Below are positions 36,407 through 46,704 of a stretch of 64,000 nt of DNA, piece after piece. The notes under the pieces are model-generated. The model made no database searches and was not told where the DNA came from. It was given only the letters and a program-made list of their open reading frames with translations. Every line of letters starts with the position of its first letter. Positions within the stretch are counted from its first letter, which is position 1. Source of the DNA: EX4572-165 sp002254885 (GTDB lineage: Archaea; Thermoplasmatota; E2; DHVEG-1); the NCBI GenBank assembly GCA_029939595.1, contig JAOZSQ010000003.1, positions 53,516 to 117,515 of the forward strand. The letters run 5' to 3'. The translations under genes and the position numbers were made by a program.

Positions 36407-36678
36407 ACCTTACCATCACACAAATACTGATTTAGGTTAATTGTGTCGTATAATATATAGTTTTTTGATGAAATCTTTCTTTTGGGTAAATAAGAAAAAA
36501 ACAAAGAAAGGAAAATTAAGAGCAATAGAAACCGTATCGCTTCTTTATTATTTTGAATGATCTCCTTTATATCAGATATTTTTTATTCTTCATCTCAACT
36601 ATCTTTTTCTTGAATCGCATAGATGCTATACCATAGATATCTAAATTTAAGATGAAATGAAGAAAGTTTCTAAGTTTA

Positions 36679-38559
36679 TTACTTTCTTCTCCTTAATCCA
36701 ATTAAACCTACTAATGAGATAAGGCCCATAAGCATAAGAATATTCAATGGGGATAGTAATGGTGCCTGTGTTGGCGTATCTGGATTATACAAAAGTGCCT
36801 GATATGTATTAATTCGTCCTGCACCAAGATCATATTCAGTATTTAATGGGTCAGCAGTTTCACAAATGATGGTTTTTACTTGGTTTTGTGACAAACCAGG
36901 GTTTTTTGATAAAAGCAACCCAATAACTCCTGCTGCCATTGGACAAGCCATCGATGTCCCACTCATCTTTTCATAATCTGATGATGCTACAACTAGATGC
37001 GCCGTTGTAGTTTCTGATGCGACGGCAGTTCTTAATGTTTGACCATCTTCTTGCGATATTGATACTGCGGGTATATTTTGCTGTTCTTGAAGGTCTCCAT
37101 TTAAATCACCAGGTATATTATTGAAAACAACTGCTCCAATCGCACCAACATTATATACATTTATTATTTTGTCTTTAAAAGAACCATATCCTCGTTCAAT
37201 TAATGCAATTTTTCCGGTTAAATCAAGTCCTTGAACATCTTCAACTCGTCCATAACCAACATCAACAAGGTCACCAGTGACATCATCAACTGCACAAAGA
37301 TGCATTGAATTGGATTCATAATCAACACTTTCAACAGTTAAAAATGATTCAATGCCAGATCCAATAGGCATTGTCGATAAAATATAAACACCTGGTGCAG
37401 CAATATCAATCCAGTCTCCATAATTTGAAAAAGATGCTTTTTCATCATTTTTATCTGTCGCAGCAATAGATATAGTAGTAGGGTAGACTGCAGGATACTT
37501 TACAACATCTGAATTTTCATTACCTGCTGATGTAACCAGGATCACTCCTTTTGAATATGCATAATCTAATGCATCAATAATCAATTGAGAGGGTTCATCC
37601 CCACCCCAGCTCATACTGATAATGTCAGCACCATTATCTGCTGCATAAATAATTCCTGCTGCACAATCATAATCTTGCAATACACCAGAACCTTCAGAAT
37701 TTGTATATCCTGCTCTGATGGGCATAATGGTACAATCCCAGCAAACTCCGGCTACTCCTGTTGCATCATTTGTAACAGCAGATGCAATACCTGCACAATG
37801 CGTGCCATGTCCATCAAAATCCATGGGGTCATTATCTCGTGGGGCTGCATCTTCACCTGGATACACTTCACTAGGTTCGACTGAAACAAAATCCCATCCG
37901 CGGATATCATCAATATAACCATTTCCATCGTCATCAATTCCATTGCCGGGGATTTCATTAATATTTTCCCAAATATTATCCATTAGATCGGGATGGGTAT
38001 AATCTACTCCTGTATCATGAATGGCAATGATTATGTTTTCATCACCTCTTTCAATATCCCATGCTTCCGGTGCATCAATGTCACAATCATTAGTTTGATG
38101 TAATCCCCATTGTTCATTGAAACGAGGATCAGTTGGGATGGTTGCCTGTATATGATATATGTGGTTTGGTTCCGCATATTCTATGTCTACGAGTTTTTGA
38201 TATTCATTTAATATTGACGTTATATCAACATCATCTGAAAATTCAATCTTTAAAATATAGGATAGTTCAACACCATCAGTTTTTTGATTTCTTTTATCCT
38301 GATGAAGTTGCCTCATAATTGTTGCTTGATATTTCTGGTTAAGTGTGTCTATTGAAGAAACACCGGTAAGTAAATCCTCAATATTAATATTAGGATCACT
38401 ATCTGAATTAATTTTAATTATTAGTTCAGAAGGAACAAAATCTGATGGAAAACTCTTAGTATTCTCTGTGTCGTCAGTGGTATATTCTGCTGTTACGTTT
38501 GCGCCTATTAACATTCCTATTATTAGAAATGTAAAAATTATATTCTTAATGATATTCAT
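36679..38559 (-). CDS. Secreted subtilisin-like (S8) protease with PA insert and C-terminal anchor
   Basis: A 626-residue protease. It has a signal peptide (IIKNIIFTFLIIGMLIGANV), an inhibitor-like propeptide (about 30-125) and the S8 triad: Asp in IAIHDTGVDYTHPDL, His in MDFDGHGTHCAGIAS, Ser in SGTSMACPMAAGVIGL. A PA domain is inserted before the Ser (TGKIALIERGYGSFKDKI ... GAVVFNN). The end, SPLNILMLMGLISLVGLIGL plus RRRK, is a classical membrane anchor, unlike the aromatic tails of other secreted proteins here. ATG 38559 has GGAGGC upstream; the longer in-frame start lacks one. It degrades extracellular protein. Confidence 0.93.
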   Translation of the reverse strand: MNIIKNIIFTFLIIGMLIGANVTAEYTTDDTENTKSFPSDFVPSELIIKINSDSDPNINIEDLLTGVSSIDTLNQKYQATIMRQLHQDKRNQKTDGVELSYILKIEFSDDVDITSILNEYQKLVDIEYAEPNHIYHIQATIPTDPRFNEQWGLHQTNDCDIDAPEAWDIERGDENIIIAIHDTGVDYTHPDLMDNIWENINEIPGNGIDDDGNGYIDDIRGWDFVSVEPSEVYPGEDAAPRDNDPMDFDGHGTHCAGIASAVTNDATGVAGVCWDCTIMPIRAGYTNSEGSGVLQDYDCAAGIIYAADNGADIISMSWGGDEPSQLIIDALDYAYSKGVILVTSAGNENSDVVKYPAVYPTTISIAATDKNDEKASFSNYGDWIDIAAPGVYILSTMPIGSGIESFLTVESVDYESNSMHLCAVDDVTGDLVDVGYGRVEDVQGLDLTGKIALIERGYGSFKDKIINVYNVGAIGAVVFNNIPGDLNGDLQEQQNIPAVSISQEDGQTLRTAVASETTTAHLVVASSDYEKMSGTSMACPMAAGVIGLLLSKNPGLSQNQVKTIICETADPLNTEYDLGAGRINTYQALLYNPDTPTQAPLLSPLNILMLMGLISLVGLIGLRRRK

Positions 38560-38686
38560 TTTTAAATGCCTCCATCTTTCCAACCATTTACCAAATAAAT
38601 ATATTTGATATTATTAAAACCTAAATATAAACATTATTAATAAATATTTTTAAAAATTTAAGCACAAAAAAGGATTTCATAGTTTT

Positions 38687-41600
38687 TTAAACATATGGTG
38701 TTTTTGATGGGCCCCTGTCGATTTCAAGTTGAGATAAAAATGTTTGTTCTGGGTCATGAATGCCATTGATGATTTTTGGTATACGTATATCCCTTTTGAA
38801 AAGATTACCTATCCAGTTATCCCAATAATTTGATGAAAAAACAATATTTTTTGGTTCAGTGAACTGACAATGTTGCGTGTTCTGAATGAAGTTATTAAAG
38901 AAAAGTTTTGTGTCTTCTATATCCTTGAAAAAAAGACCAATTCCATTATTTTCAAAATTATTTGAATTAATAATATCGTCCTGGGAATATACCACATAAA
39001 GACCGTAATTGTTACCATAAATATTATTTCCAATAAGGTAATTTTCTTTTACTCCTGAGTTTATAAAAATTCCAAAGTTATTATATGCAATATTGTTAGA
39101 AAGTAATGATATTGTTGGACTTCTATATTGATTAGGGTTGTCAATATAGATACCACAGTTTTTATTGTTTTGAATTCTATTATCTTGAATGATGATGGAT
39201 TTTGGGTTCCATGTTTTTCTTGGTTGAATAGAAATTGCAGAATTCCAAGGATTTTTTCCACAATGTTCAATTGTTAAATCTGAGAGTATGACCTCATCTG
39301 AATAGATTGTGATGACATTATCATATCCCTCTCCATCAATAATGGTGGAAAAACGGTCTTCACCAGTTATAATGCATGGCTTATCAATAATAATTTGTTC
39401 ATTGTATGTTCCATTGAATACATATATCGGATCTTTAAGATTCACTTGATTGATAGCATCTTGAATTCTGTTCCATCTAGTTTCATTAAGGCCTGGTGTT
39501 AATAAATTATAATCATCATCAACAGGGCGGATAGGGCGGATGTATTGCCAGTCTTCTTTTCCATCATTGCTTTCAAATCTAAGAAGGGTAAGATCGAGAG
39601 TATCAATTTTTAGAGGGATTGATGCTTTTCCATTTTGAGTGGAATGGGTGGATGTAAAGACTTCTAAATTTAGATAGTCACCTGTTTCAATTTTTTTTAC
39701 TTCAATGCCTGGCGAATCTGTATATGAATCATACACAATTTCCTCATCGATTGCTCCAAGGCCAATTGAACCACTGTAATCATCATATTCTGAATTATAT
39801 GGTTGATATCCAAGAATGTCCGTAGGCACTGTTTCTGGTAGTATATACGATGGATTTTGAGGGTTTCTAGAAGGAAGAATTAATGCAGGATCGCCAAGAA
39901 GAACAAAACTAAAGTAATGATACAGATTAAAATATTCACTCATATCATTTTTTGTTAGATATGTTTCAGCAGCATATTTTGTCAACTCTCCAAGATGATC
40001 ATAATTATTTGTATATGCCTGGTTAACATATGTTAGAAGACCTGCCATATAGGTCTCTTTTGATATTTCAACTCGTCCATGGTCTAATGTAAATATTGGA
40101 TATCCATCATTTGTTCGTGATCCTCCAATATATGCAATTCCTGCTCCTTTTGAAAGAAGTACACCTTCACCAAATGAGGTTTTATCAAGTGAATATCCTT
40201 GTTTAATGACATGAGTGTCGTATGATCCGCTACTACAAGCAATGCAGCTTATAATTGGGGCATTTGAATTTTCAGGCATTCGAATTAGATCTTTTGCTGA
40301 AATTCTACCTTCTTCGACTGCTATAAGGTTTGTGTTCCCATGACAGATCATATATAAAAGACCAAAATCATTTTGCAATAGAGAAGTTATATCTTCTTTT
40401 TCAAACCTCTCTTCGGTTCTATAAAATTTATCAATAGAAAATCCGTCAAATATCCCTCTGTTTACAGAATCTATTGTAATAAGTTCTCCTATAAAAAACT
40501 CTGAATTGAATGGTATACCACCAGCAATTGCAACATTACTCATTTGATTGCTTGTAGGATTCCAATTCAGTATTTTATCTATGACTTTTGATGCTTCAAG
40601 AATGGAATTAACTGGAAGCCTACCAACACAATAATTAGGGATTAGATCTAGATCTGGTGATGAATAATAAAAATCAGTTGGAACTGGGTAATCGACGTCA
40701 CCAAAATAGTAACTAGCTGGAACGTGTATTGCATTACCTAGTAACGTTATAAATTGAAGATGAGTATTTGTGGATAGACTAGAGATATAGGAAATGATTT
40801 TTCTTGCAAGAACATCATCATATTTCTGTATTCTGTCTCTAAATGAAAAATTTGCATATCCTAATATTGGGGGATACTCTGATTTTTTAAAATTTGTTTT
40901 TATCCATGTAGTAGTTACAATCTCTGTTGGTGTTCCTCGCTTGTCATGAAATTCTTTCAATTTTTCTGCTTGTCTTTTGAAAAGGGGCGGTGTAATGATG
41001 AGGTTTTCAAAAGAATTTGTATTGTCCAAAGGAGATGTTTCATTTTCTGTATCTAATTGATAAAAAATAGAAATGGTACCGTTAGCAACAACAAACGTTT
41101 CTTTTGTGTTCAAATTGTATTGTATTGGAAAAAGATGAATGATTGCTGTTGTGTTAGTTGAGTTTTTACCAATCGTGGAGGAAAATAATTTCCCAGGGTA
41201 AAGTTCATTTTTTAGAGCATCGTTTATATTATTTTCAATAATTTCAGATGAAATATTATGCATTGGTGTTTCATTAACACTCCAGAATAATGGTTTTGGA
41301 GTGATCTGAAAAGTAAGTTCTTTATTGCATTTTTGTATTGAATGGTCATTAAGAACAAGATCATGAACGATAGCGTTTTTTGGAAGTGAAACCATGATCT
41401 TTTTCATAGGAATTAAAGGAAGACCTGGCTGATTATAAGGCACGCTATCTGAAAGAATAAGTGTGTGTTGGTTTTCATTATTTAGCTGGGTTGATAGATC
41501 ATTAACTGGTATGTTAATGGTTTTTGAAAGATATAAAAACGGATCTGTTGAATTAATATCTTCTTTTTTTAAGTTCATTATTTGAGAGATATCGTCATAG

Positions 41601-41731
41601 ATCAGTGATTCAAAGAAAACATTAGGGTTTTCAATATTTGAAATTGGTTGATTTATATTTAATTCAACCATAGCAACTGCTTGAGCAGAAATAAGAATGA
41701 CAATGAGAGATATTGCAATTAATCTTTTCAT
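38687..41731 (-). CDS. Secreted C25 (gingipain-like) peptidase with C-terminal beta-helix
   Basis: A 1014-residue secreted protein with signal peptide (LIAISLIVILISAQAVAM), long propeptide (about 20-230) and C25 catalytic domain (about 240-620). The catalytic His is in LLYMICHGNTNL and the Cys in IISCIACSSGSYDTHV. A linking beta domain is followed by NosD-like parallel beta-helix repeats (about 770-990) built on runs such as NRIQNNKNCGIYIDN and IGNNIYGNNYGLYVVYS. It closes with NYWDNWIG, a closing shared with the beta-helix protein at 51823-53790. A peptidase joined to a carbohydrate-binding type beta-helix may target glycoproteins or be surface-held; that is inference. Confidence 0.85.
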   Translation of the reverse strand: MKRLIAISLIVILISAQAVAMVELNINQPISNIENPNVFFESLIYDDISQIMNLKKEDINSTDPFLYLSKTINIPVNDLSTQLNNENQHTLILSDSVPYNQPGLPLIPMKKIMVSLPKNAIVHDLVLNDHSIQKCNKELTFQITPKPLFWSVNETPMHNISSEIIENNINDALKNELYPGKLFSSTIGKNSTNTTAIIHLFPIQYNLNTKETFVVANGTISIFYQLDTENETSPLDNTNSFENLIITPPLFKRQAEKLKEFHDKRGTPTEIVTTTWIKTNFKKSEYPPILGYANFSFRDRIQKYDDVLARKIISYISSLSTNTHLQFITLLGNAIHVPASYYFGDVDYPVPTDFYYSSPDLDLIPNYCVGRLPVNSILEASKVIDKILNWNPTSNQMSNVAIAGGIPFNSEFFIGELITIDSVNRGIFDGFSIDKFYRTEERFEKEDITSLLQNDFGLLYMICHGNTNLIAVEEGRISAKDLIRMPENSNAPIISCIACSSGSYDTHVIKQGYSLDKTSFGEGVLLSKGAGIAYIGGSRTNDGYPIFTLDHGRVEISKETYMAGLLTYVNQAYTNNYDHLGELTKYAAETYLTKNDMSEYFNLYHYFSFVLLGDPALILPSRNPQNPSYILPETVPTDILGYQPYNSEYDDYSGSIGLGAIDEEIVYDSYTDSPGIEVKKIETGDYLNLEVFTSTHSTQNGKASIPLKIDTLDLTLLRFESNDGKEDWQYIRPIRPVDDDYNLLTPGLNETRWNRIQDAINQVNLKDPIYVFNGTYNEQIIIDKPCIITGEDRFSTIIDGEGYDNVITIYSDEVILSDLTIEHCGKNPWNSAISIQPRKTWNPKSIIIQDNRIQNNKNCGIYIDNPNQYRSPTISLLSNNIAYNNFGIFINSGVKENYLIGNNIYGNNYGLYVVYSQDDIINSNNFENNGIGLFFKDIEDTKLFFNNFIQNTQHCQFTEPKNIVFSSNYWDNWIGNLFKRDIRIPKIINGIHDPEQTFLSQLEIDRGPSKTPYV

Positions 41732-41879
41732 ATGAATTACACAAACTAATATATTGACATCATTCTATAAATTATTATTGCATTCATTTTTTATTATTAA
41801 TATTATTATTGGCCTTGCATATTAGAAAGGAAACACTTAATAATCACATAGCTTTCTCTAATGGTGGGTGAAGGTAAAT

Positions 41880-42644
41880 ATGATTGAATATATTTTGATA
41901 GTAGTAATAATGTTTTTATTGGTGCTTCTCTCATCATCAATAAAGATTATGGCGGAATATCAAAGGATTGTTATATTTCGTTTAGGTAGGCTTCAAGGAA
42001 TCAAAGGCCCTGGTTTAGTATTTGTAATACCAATTATCGACAGTATCATAAAAATGGATCTGCGAACAAGGGTTATTGACGTTCCAAAACAACGTGTAAT
42101 CACAAAAGATAACGTCACGGTTGATGTTGATGCGGTGGTTTATTTCCGTGTTATCGATCCACAAAAAGCAGTTGTAGAAGTACAACGATATGATGTAGCT
42201 ACAAGTCTTCAAGCTCAAACCACACTTCGTGATATGCTAGGAAGACAAGAACTTGATGGACTTCTTTCAAATAGGGAAGAATTGAATAAAAACCTTCAAT
42301 CCATTATTGATAGTGCAACCGATCCATGGGGTATCAAAGTATCTGCCGTTAATATTCGTGATGTATCTATTACTGAGGAAATGCTTCGGGCTATTGCAAA
42401 ACAAGCGGAAGCAGAGAGAGAAAAACGTTCTAGAATTATCATAGCAGAAGGGGAGTTTGATGCTTCAAAAAAGATGACGGAAGCTGCAAGATTATATGAA
42501 GAAGTACCTGTTGCTATGCGATTGCGTGAACTTCAAACACTTGCTGAAATATCTCGAGAGGGAAACCTAATCGTTGTTCCTATGGGTGGAGAAATTGGAA
42601 ATATCGCCGGAATTACAGCTGCTATGAATAAAACGAAAAAATGA
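41880..42644 (+). CDS. Slipin/stomatin-like SPFH protein
   Basis: A 254-residue membrane-associated scaffold. An N-terminal TM helix (YILIVVIMFLLVLLSSSI) is followed by the SPFH/band-7 domain: EYQRIVIFRLGRLQGIKGPG, DLRTRVIDVPKQRVITKDNV, TTLRDMLGRQELDGLLSNRE and a coiled C-terminus EEMLRAIAKQAEAEREKRSR. Its stop overlaps the nfeD start by ATGA. This slipin-NfeD pair is a conserved operon in archaea and bacteria, in which NfeD can cleave the slipin C-terminus. ATG 41880 was chosen over GTG 41868, which lies in the GGTGAAGG binding site. Confidence 0.92.
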   Translation: MIEYILIVVIMFLLVLLSSSIKIMAEYQRIVIFRLGRLQGIKGPGLVFVIPIIDSIIKMDLRTRVIDVPKQRVITKDNVTVDVDAVVYFRVIDPQKAVVEVQRYDVATSLQAQTTLRDMLGRQELDGLLSNREELNKNLQSIIDSATDPWGIKVSAVNIRDVSITEEMLRAIAKQAEAEREKRSRIIIAEGEFDASKKMTEAARLYEEVPVAMRLRELQTLAEISREGNLIVVPMGGEIGNIAGITAAMNKTKK

Positions 42645-43951
42645 AATTAAAACACTCTTTTATCTTTTTTTTCATTTTATTTTTCCTTTTTTTATCAAAT
42701 ACTGCTGTTGCGGCCAATTCCTCCGTTCTTATTATGGAAATGAAGGATACTATTGATCAATCATCCGTTGAATTGCTAAAGAGTGCAGTAAAGGATGCTG
42801 AAAAGCAGGGCAATGAAATAATCATTCTTACATTAAATACTCCGGGTGGTGGTGTCGCTGAGACATTTGTAATTGCAGATATAATTCAAAACAGTTCAAT
42901 ACCAATTATTGGATTTGTATCTCCAAAAGGTGCATATGCATGGTCTGCTGGAACATTCATTTTGATGAGCACTCATCTTGCTGCTATGACTGATCACAGT
43001 ATAATTGGCTCATGTCAACCTGTTGAAATTGGTCTAACAGGATCCAAAGCAATCAACGATTCCAAAACTATTAATGCATTAGTTTCCTGGCTACAGGAAC
43101 GTGCATCAATATATGGGAGAAATAGAACCCTTGCAAAAGAATTTATCACGCAAAATAGGAATGTAAACGCATCTACTGCGCTATCATTGGGCGTAATAGA
43201 GTTTACAGCATCATCTGTTAATGACTTATTGGAACAAATTGACGGGTATGTCATTGTTACAGTTGATGGAAATAAAACAATTGTAACTTCCAATGCATCA
43301 ATTGTTCAATTTTCTCCTCCCTTTCAGATTATATTGTTAAAAATTATCTCAAATCCGCTTTTAACCTCGCTTCTTTTTATGCTAGGTGTGTTTGCAATTA
43401 TTTTTGGAATTTCTTCACCTGGATTTGGCGCAGAGGTTTTTGGAGTTATTGCAATTTTATTTTCATTAATTGGATCAGGGTTTTCTATTTCAGAGTTGAG
43501 TCTTATTTTTCTAGGGATTGGGGCAGTGTTGCTTTTTATTGAATTTTTTGTCACACCAGGTTTTGGCGTTATTGGTGCAGGTGGAGTAATATGTTTTATA
43601 GTAGGAAGTATTTTCCTCATTCCTACATATTCGAGTAGAGAGTGGGTGATATCTATGAATTATATTCAAACTGGAATTGTGGTAATCATTGCTGCCGGAG
43701 TACTTATCTCAGTTTTTTTCGTGTTTCTTCTTTACAAAGTCCTTGAAGTGAGAAATAAAAAGAAAGCAATGGGTGTATTTATTGGAGAAACAGCATTTAC
43801 TGTTGACATTTTGCAACCCCAAAAAACAGGGTATGTAAGATTCAAAGGAGAATTGTGGAAAGCAGAATCCAATGATTTCATTAAAAAAGATACAAAAGTA
43901 AAAATTCTTAAAAAAGATGGTTTACTATTAACGGTAGAAGCATTGAAATAA
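42641..43951 (+). CDS. nfeD: NfeD-like membrane-bound serine protease
   Basis: A 436-residue protein with signal/TM start (FIFFFILFFLFLSNTAVA). Its ClpP-like protease domain has LTLNTPGGGVAETF, the catalytic Ser in YAWSAGTFILMSTH and a Lys in the following helix region. Four TM helices (about 230-370) and a C-terminal OB-fold NfeD domain (KKAMGVFIGETAFTVDILQP ... GYVRFKGELWKAES) complete the long NfeD type. It works in membrane quality control with the slipin just upstream. Confidence 0.92.
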   Translation: MKLKHSFIFFFILFFLFLSNTAVAANSSVLIMEMKDTIDQSSVELLKSAVKDAEKQGNEIIILTLNTPGGGVAETFVIADIIQNSSIPIIGFVSPKGAYAWSAGTFILMSTHLAAMTDHSIIGSCQPVEIGLTGSKAINDSKTINALVSWLQERASIYGRNRTLAKEFITQNRNVNASTALSLGVIEFTASSVNDLLEQIDGYVIVTVDGNKTIVTSNASIVQFSPPFQIILLKIISNPLLTSLLFMLGVFAIIFGISSPGFGAEVFGVIAILFSLIGSGFSISELSLIFLGIGAVLLFIEFFVTPGFGVIGAGGVICFIVGSIFLIPTYSSREWVISMNYIQTGIVVIIAAGVLISVFFVFLLYKVLEVRNKKKAMGVFIGETAFTVDILQPQKTGYVRFKGELWKAESNDFIKKDTKVKILKKDGLLLTVEALK

Positions 43952-44003
43952 AGTACAAAACATTAATCAACCCCTTATTCTTTTTCCGGCTTGGATAAAA
44001 CAC

Positions 44004-45245
44004 ATGGAGTACGATATTGACATACGTTTTCTTGGCGGTAGCAACAAGGTTGGAAGTTTAGGTATGCTTTTTGAAAAAAACAACCAGAAACTTCTCTTTG
44101 ATTATGGCATGACTCCAAGTAAACCACCAGAAATTCCGCTTCCCGCACCACCAGTTGATACTATTTTTTTATCACATGCACATCTTGATCATTCAGGGAT
44201 GATCCCTGCGTTATGTGAAGAAGGAAACACTCCAATTTATACAACCGCTCTATCTAGTGAAATTGCTCAGCTGCTCCATAAAGATTCATTAAAAATTGCA
44301 AAACTAGAAGGCTATGCTCCACCTTTTACAAATTCTGACATCTGCAGTTCAAGTAATCAATATGTAGATGTGAAACCAAAAGACAGGCATGAGATAGGCG
44401 ATATAACTGCACATTTTCATGACGCAGGACACATACCAGGATCATTGATGATTGAAGTTGTTGGATCTTCAAAGTTTCTTTTCACAGGGGATTTTAACAC
44501 GGTTGACACACATTTAGTGAAAGCAACAAAACCTGTTGATTGTGATATTTTATGTATGGAAGGGACATATGCAGGAAGGGAACATCCTAAAAAACGAGAT
44601 GAACTTGAAAAAGAGTTTTGCGATAGAATTGAAGAGGTACATATGCGAGGTGGCATTGTAATTCTACCGGCATTTGCAGTTTCAAGATCTCAGGAACTTA
44701 TCATGGTTCTTCGAAAGAAAGGATTTAATATTTGGTTTGATGGGATGGGTAGAAAAGTTGCAAAAATGTATCTGCAACATAAAGAGTTCATTAATGAATC
44801 AAAAGAACTTAAAAAAGCTTTAAATAAAATTAACTTTGTTCATTCGGATCATGGCAGGAAACTTGCTTTAAATGCAGATGTTATCATTACTTCTAGTGGT
44901 ATGATGGATGGCGGTCCGGTTTTGCATTATATGAATAAGGTTAAAAATGATTCTAAAAGCGCCGTATTTTTAACAGGGTATCAAGTTGAGGAAACAAATA
45001 GCAGACTTCTTATGGATAAAGGGAAACTTGATTTTTATGGCGTTGTTGAAGATGTGAGCTGTGAAAAAGATTATTTTGATTTTTCAGGACATGCAGGACA
45101 TTCCGAGCTAATCGAATTTGCCAAAGGATGCAACCCTGAGAAAATTATTCTTATGCATAGTGATAAAAGAGAAGTGCTAGCTGAATCGCTTTCTGATGTT
45201 GCTGAGGTTATTATGCCTTCCACTGGCCAACAGTTTAATTTATAA
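44004..45245 (+). CDS. Beta-CASP metallo-beta-lactamase RNase, aCPSF2-like (no KH domains)
   Basis: A 413-residue RNA nuclease. MBL motifs are FLSHAHLDHSGMIPAL (motif 2), HDAGHIPGS and FTGDFN. Beta-CASP motifs include DILCMEGTYAGREHP, PAFAVSRSQEL and the late FSGHAGHSEL and LMHSDKRE. It lacks the KH domains of aCPSF1, so it belongs to the shorter COG1236/YSH1-like group. Such enzymes act as endo- or 5'-exoribonucleases in mRNA 3'-end formation and decay. It stands directly upstream of prf1 on the same strand. Confidence 0.9.
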   Translation: MEYDIDIRFLGGSNKVGSLGMLFEKNNQKLLFDYGMTPSKPPEIPLPAPPVDTIFLSHAHLDHSGMIPALCEEGNTPIYTTALSSEIAQLLHKDSLKIAKLEGYAPPFTNSDICSSSNQYVDVKPKDRHEIGDITAHFHDAGHIPGSLMIEVVGSSKFLFTGDFNTVDTHLVKATKPVDCDILCMEGTYAGREHPKKRDELEKEFCDRIEEVHMRGGIVILPAFAVSRSQELIMVLRKKGFNIWFDGMGRKVAKMYLQHKEFINESKELKKALNKINFVHSDHGRKLALNADVIITSSGMMDGGPVLHYMNKVKNDSKSAVFLTGYQVEETNSRLLMDKGKLDFYGVVEDVSCEKDYFDFSGHAGHSELIEFAKGCNPEKIILMHSDKREVLAESLSDVAEVIMPSTGQQFNL

Positions 45246-45335
45246 CAAACTCTTATAGATTGCCAATTTTTTTGGTAATCCTGCTGTAATTTATATTATA
45301 AAAAAAAATTGAATGTTAAAAAAGGTGTATTGAAA

Positions 45336-46583
45336 ATGGTTGAGCTTTCACAACGTCAGAAATATGAGCTGAAACGTAAACTTGAAGAACTTGCTAATTG
45401 TAAGGGAAAGCATACTGAGCTAATATCATTATATGTTCCACCATCAAAACAAATTTCAGATGTTACCTCGTATTTAAAAAATGAACTTTCTGAATCTCAA
45501 AACATTAAATCAAAAACAACAAAAAAAAATGTATTATCTGCAATTGAATCAATTCTCAGTAGACTTAGAAATTTTAAGACTCTTCCAGAAAATGGGTTGA
45601 TTTTTTTTGTTGGACATAAAAGTGTTGGTGCAGATCAAACGACAATGGTTGCTCATGTAATTGAACCTCCAATGGAGATTCAAACATTTCTATATCGTTG
45701 TGATTCTCTGTTTTATCTAGATCCATTAAAAGATATACTGACAGAACGAGAGATTTTTGGTTTGATATTGATTGACCGTCGAGAATGTACGATTGGAATC
45801 CTGCGTGGAAATCGTATTGAACTTTTAAAATACATGACATCTCAGGTCCCAGGAAAACATGGCCGTGGAGGACAATCTCAAAGAAGATTTGAACGTTTAA
45901 CCGAAATTGCTGCTCATGAATGGTTTCAGAAATGTGGAGAAAAGATCAGCGAAATTTTTATGACAGAAAAAAACATGAAAGGGATTTTTTTTGGCGGTCC
46001 AGGACCTACAAAAAAATATTTTGCGGATGGAAAGTATCTTCATTATGAAGTTGCGGATAAGATTTTAGATGTTTTTGATACAGGATATACAGATGAATTT
46101 GGACTTCGTGAACTTGTTTCAGCAGCATCAGAAACTATGACTGATTTAAAAATTGCAAAAGAAAAACAAGTGATGAAACGATTTTTAAAAGAGATCACAA
46201 AAGGAGATAATAGTCTTGCATTATATGGGGAGAGTCATATTAGAAAAGCTTTGCAGATGGGTGCAATTGATACCTTACTTCTCTCTGAAAATTTAAGAAA
46301 ATATAGGGTGACATTAACCTGTCCGACATGTAAGTATAGTGAACAAAAAACTATTCGTGAGGACGTCCTTGAAGATTTTGAGCCACCACAATGCCCAGTT
46401 TGTGATACGCCAACACAGATGGAAATTGCGGACAAGACTGATTTGATTGATGAACTTTCTGAGATGTGTGAAAGTACCAGTGGAACAGTGATTCTTATTT
46501 CAGATAATAGTGAAGAAGGAAATACTCTTACTTCTGCATTTGATGGAATTGCAGGTATTGCAAGGTATCCTATTGAGATATAA
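45336..46583 (+). CDS. prf1: Archaeal peptide chain release factor aRF1
   Basis: A 415-residue class I release factor that reads all three stop codons. It has the NIKS motif (NIKSKTTKKNV) for stop recognition in domain 1 and the GGQ motif in GKHGRGGQSQRRFERL for peptidyl-tRNA hydrolysis in domain 2. Domain 3 contains a zinc-ribbon-like cluster (LTCPTCKYSEQKTI ... PPQCPVCDTPTQ). An in-frame TTG at 45309 exists, but AGGTG nine bases before ATG 45336 and the family's normal start (VELSQRQKYELKRKL) favour the latter. Confidence 0.97.
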   Translation: MVELSQRQKYELKRKLEELANCKGKHTELISLYVPPSKQISDVTSYLKNELSESQNIKSKTTKKNVLSAIESILSRLRNFKTLPENGLIFFVGHKSVGADQTTMVAHVIEPPMEIQTFLYRCDSLFYLDPLKDILTEREIFGLILIDRRECTIGILRGNRIELLKYMTSQVPGKHGRGGQSQRRFERLTEIAAHEWFQKCGEKISEIFMTEKNMKGIFFGGPGPTKKYFADGKYLHYEVADKILDVFDTGYTDEFGLRELVSAASETMTDLKIAKEKQVMKRFLKEITKGDNSLALYGESHIRKALQMGAIDTLLLSENLRKYRVTLTCPTCKYSEQKTIREDVLEDFEPPQCPVCDTPTQMEIADKTDLIDELSEMCESTSGTVILISDNSEEGNTLTSAFDGIAGIARYPIEI

Positions 46584-46704
46584 AAAATTTAGATAATAAA
46601 GCTGAATCGCTGCATTATTCTAATCTATTGGCTCAATTAGCTTTAACATAAACCGATGGTTATATAAATATTGAAATATATTATTATGATTTAGGTAGTT
46701 TACA

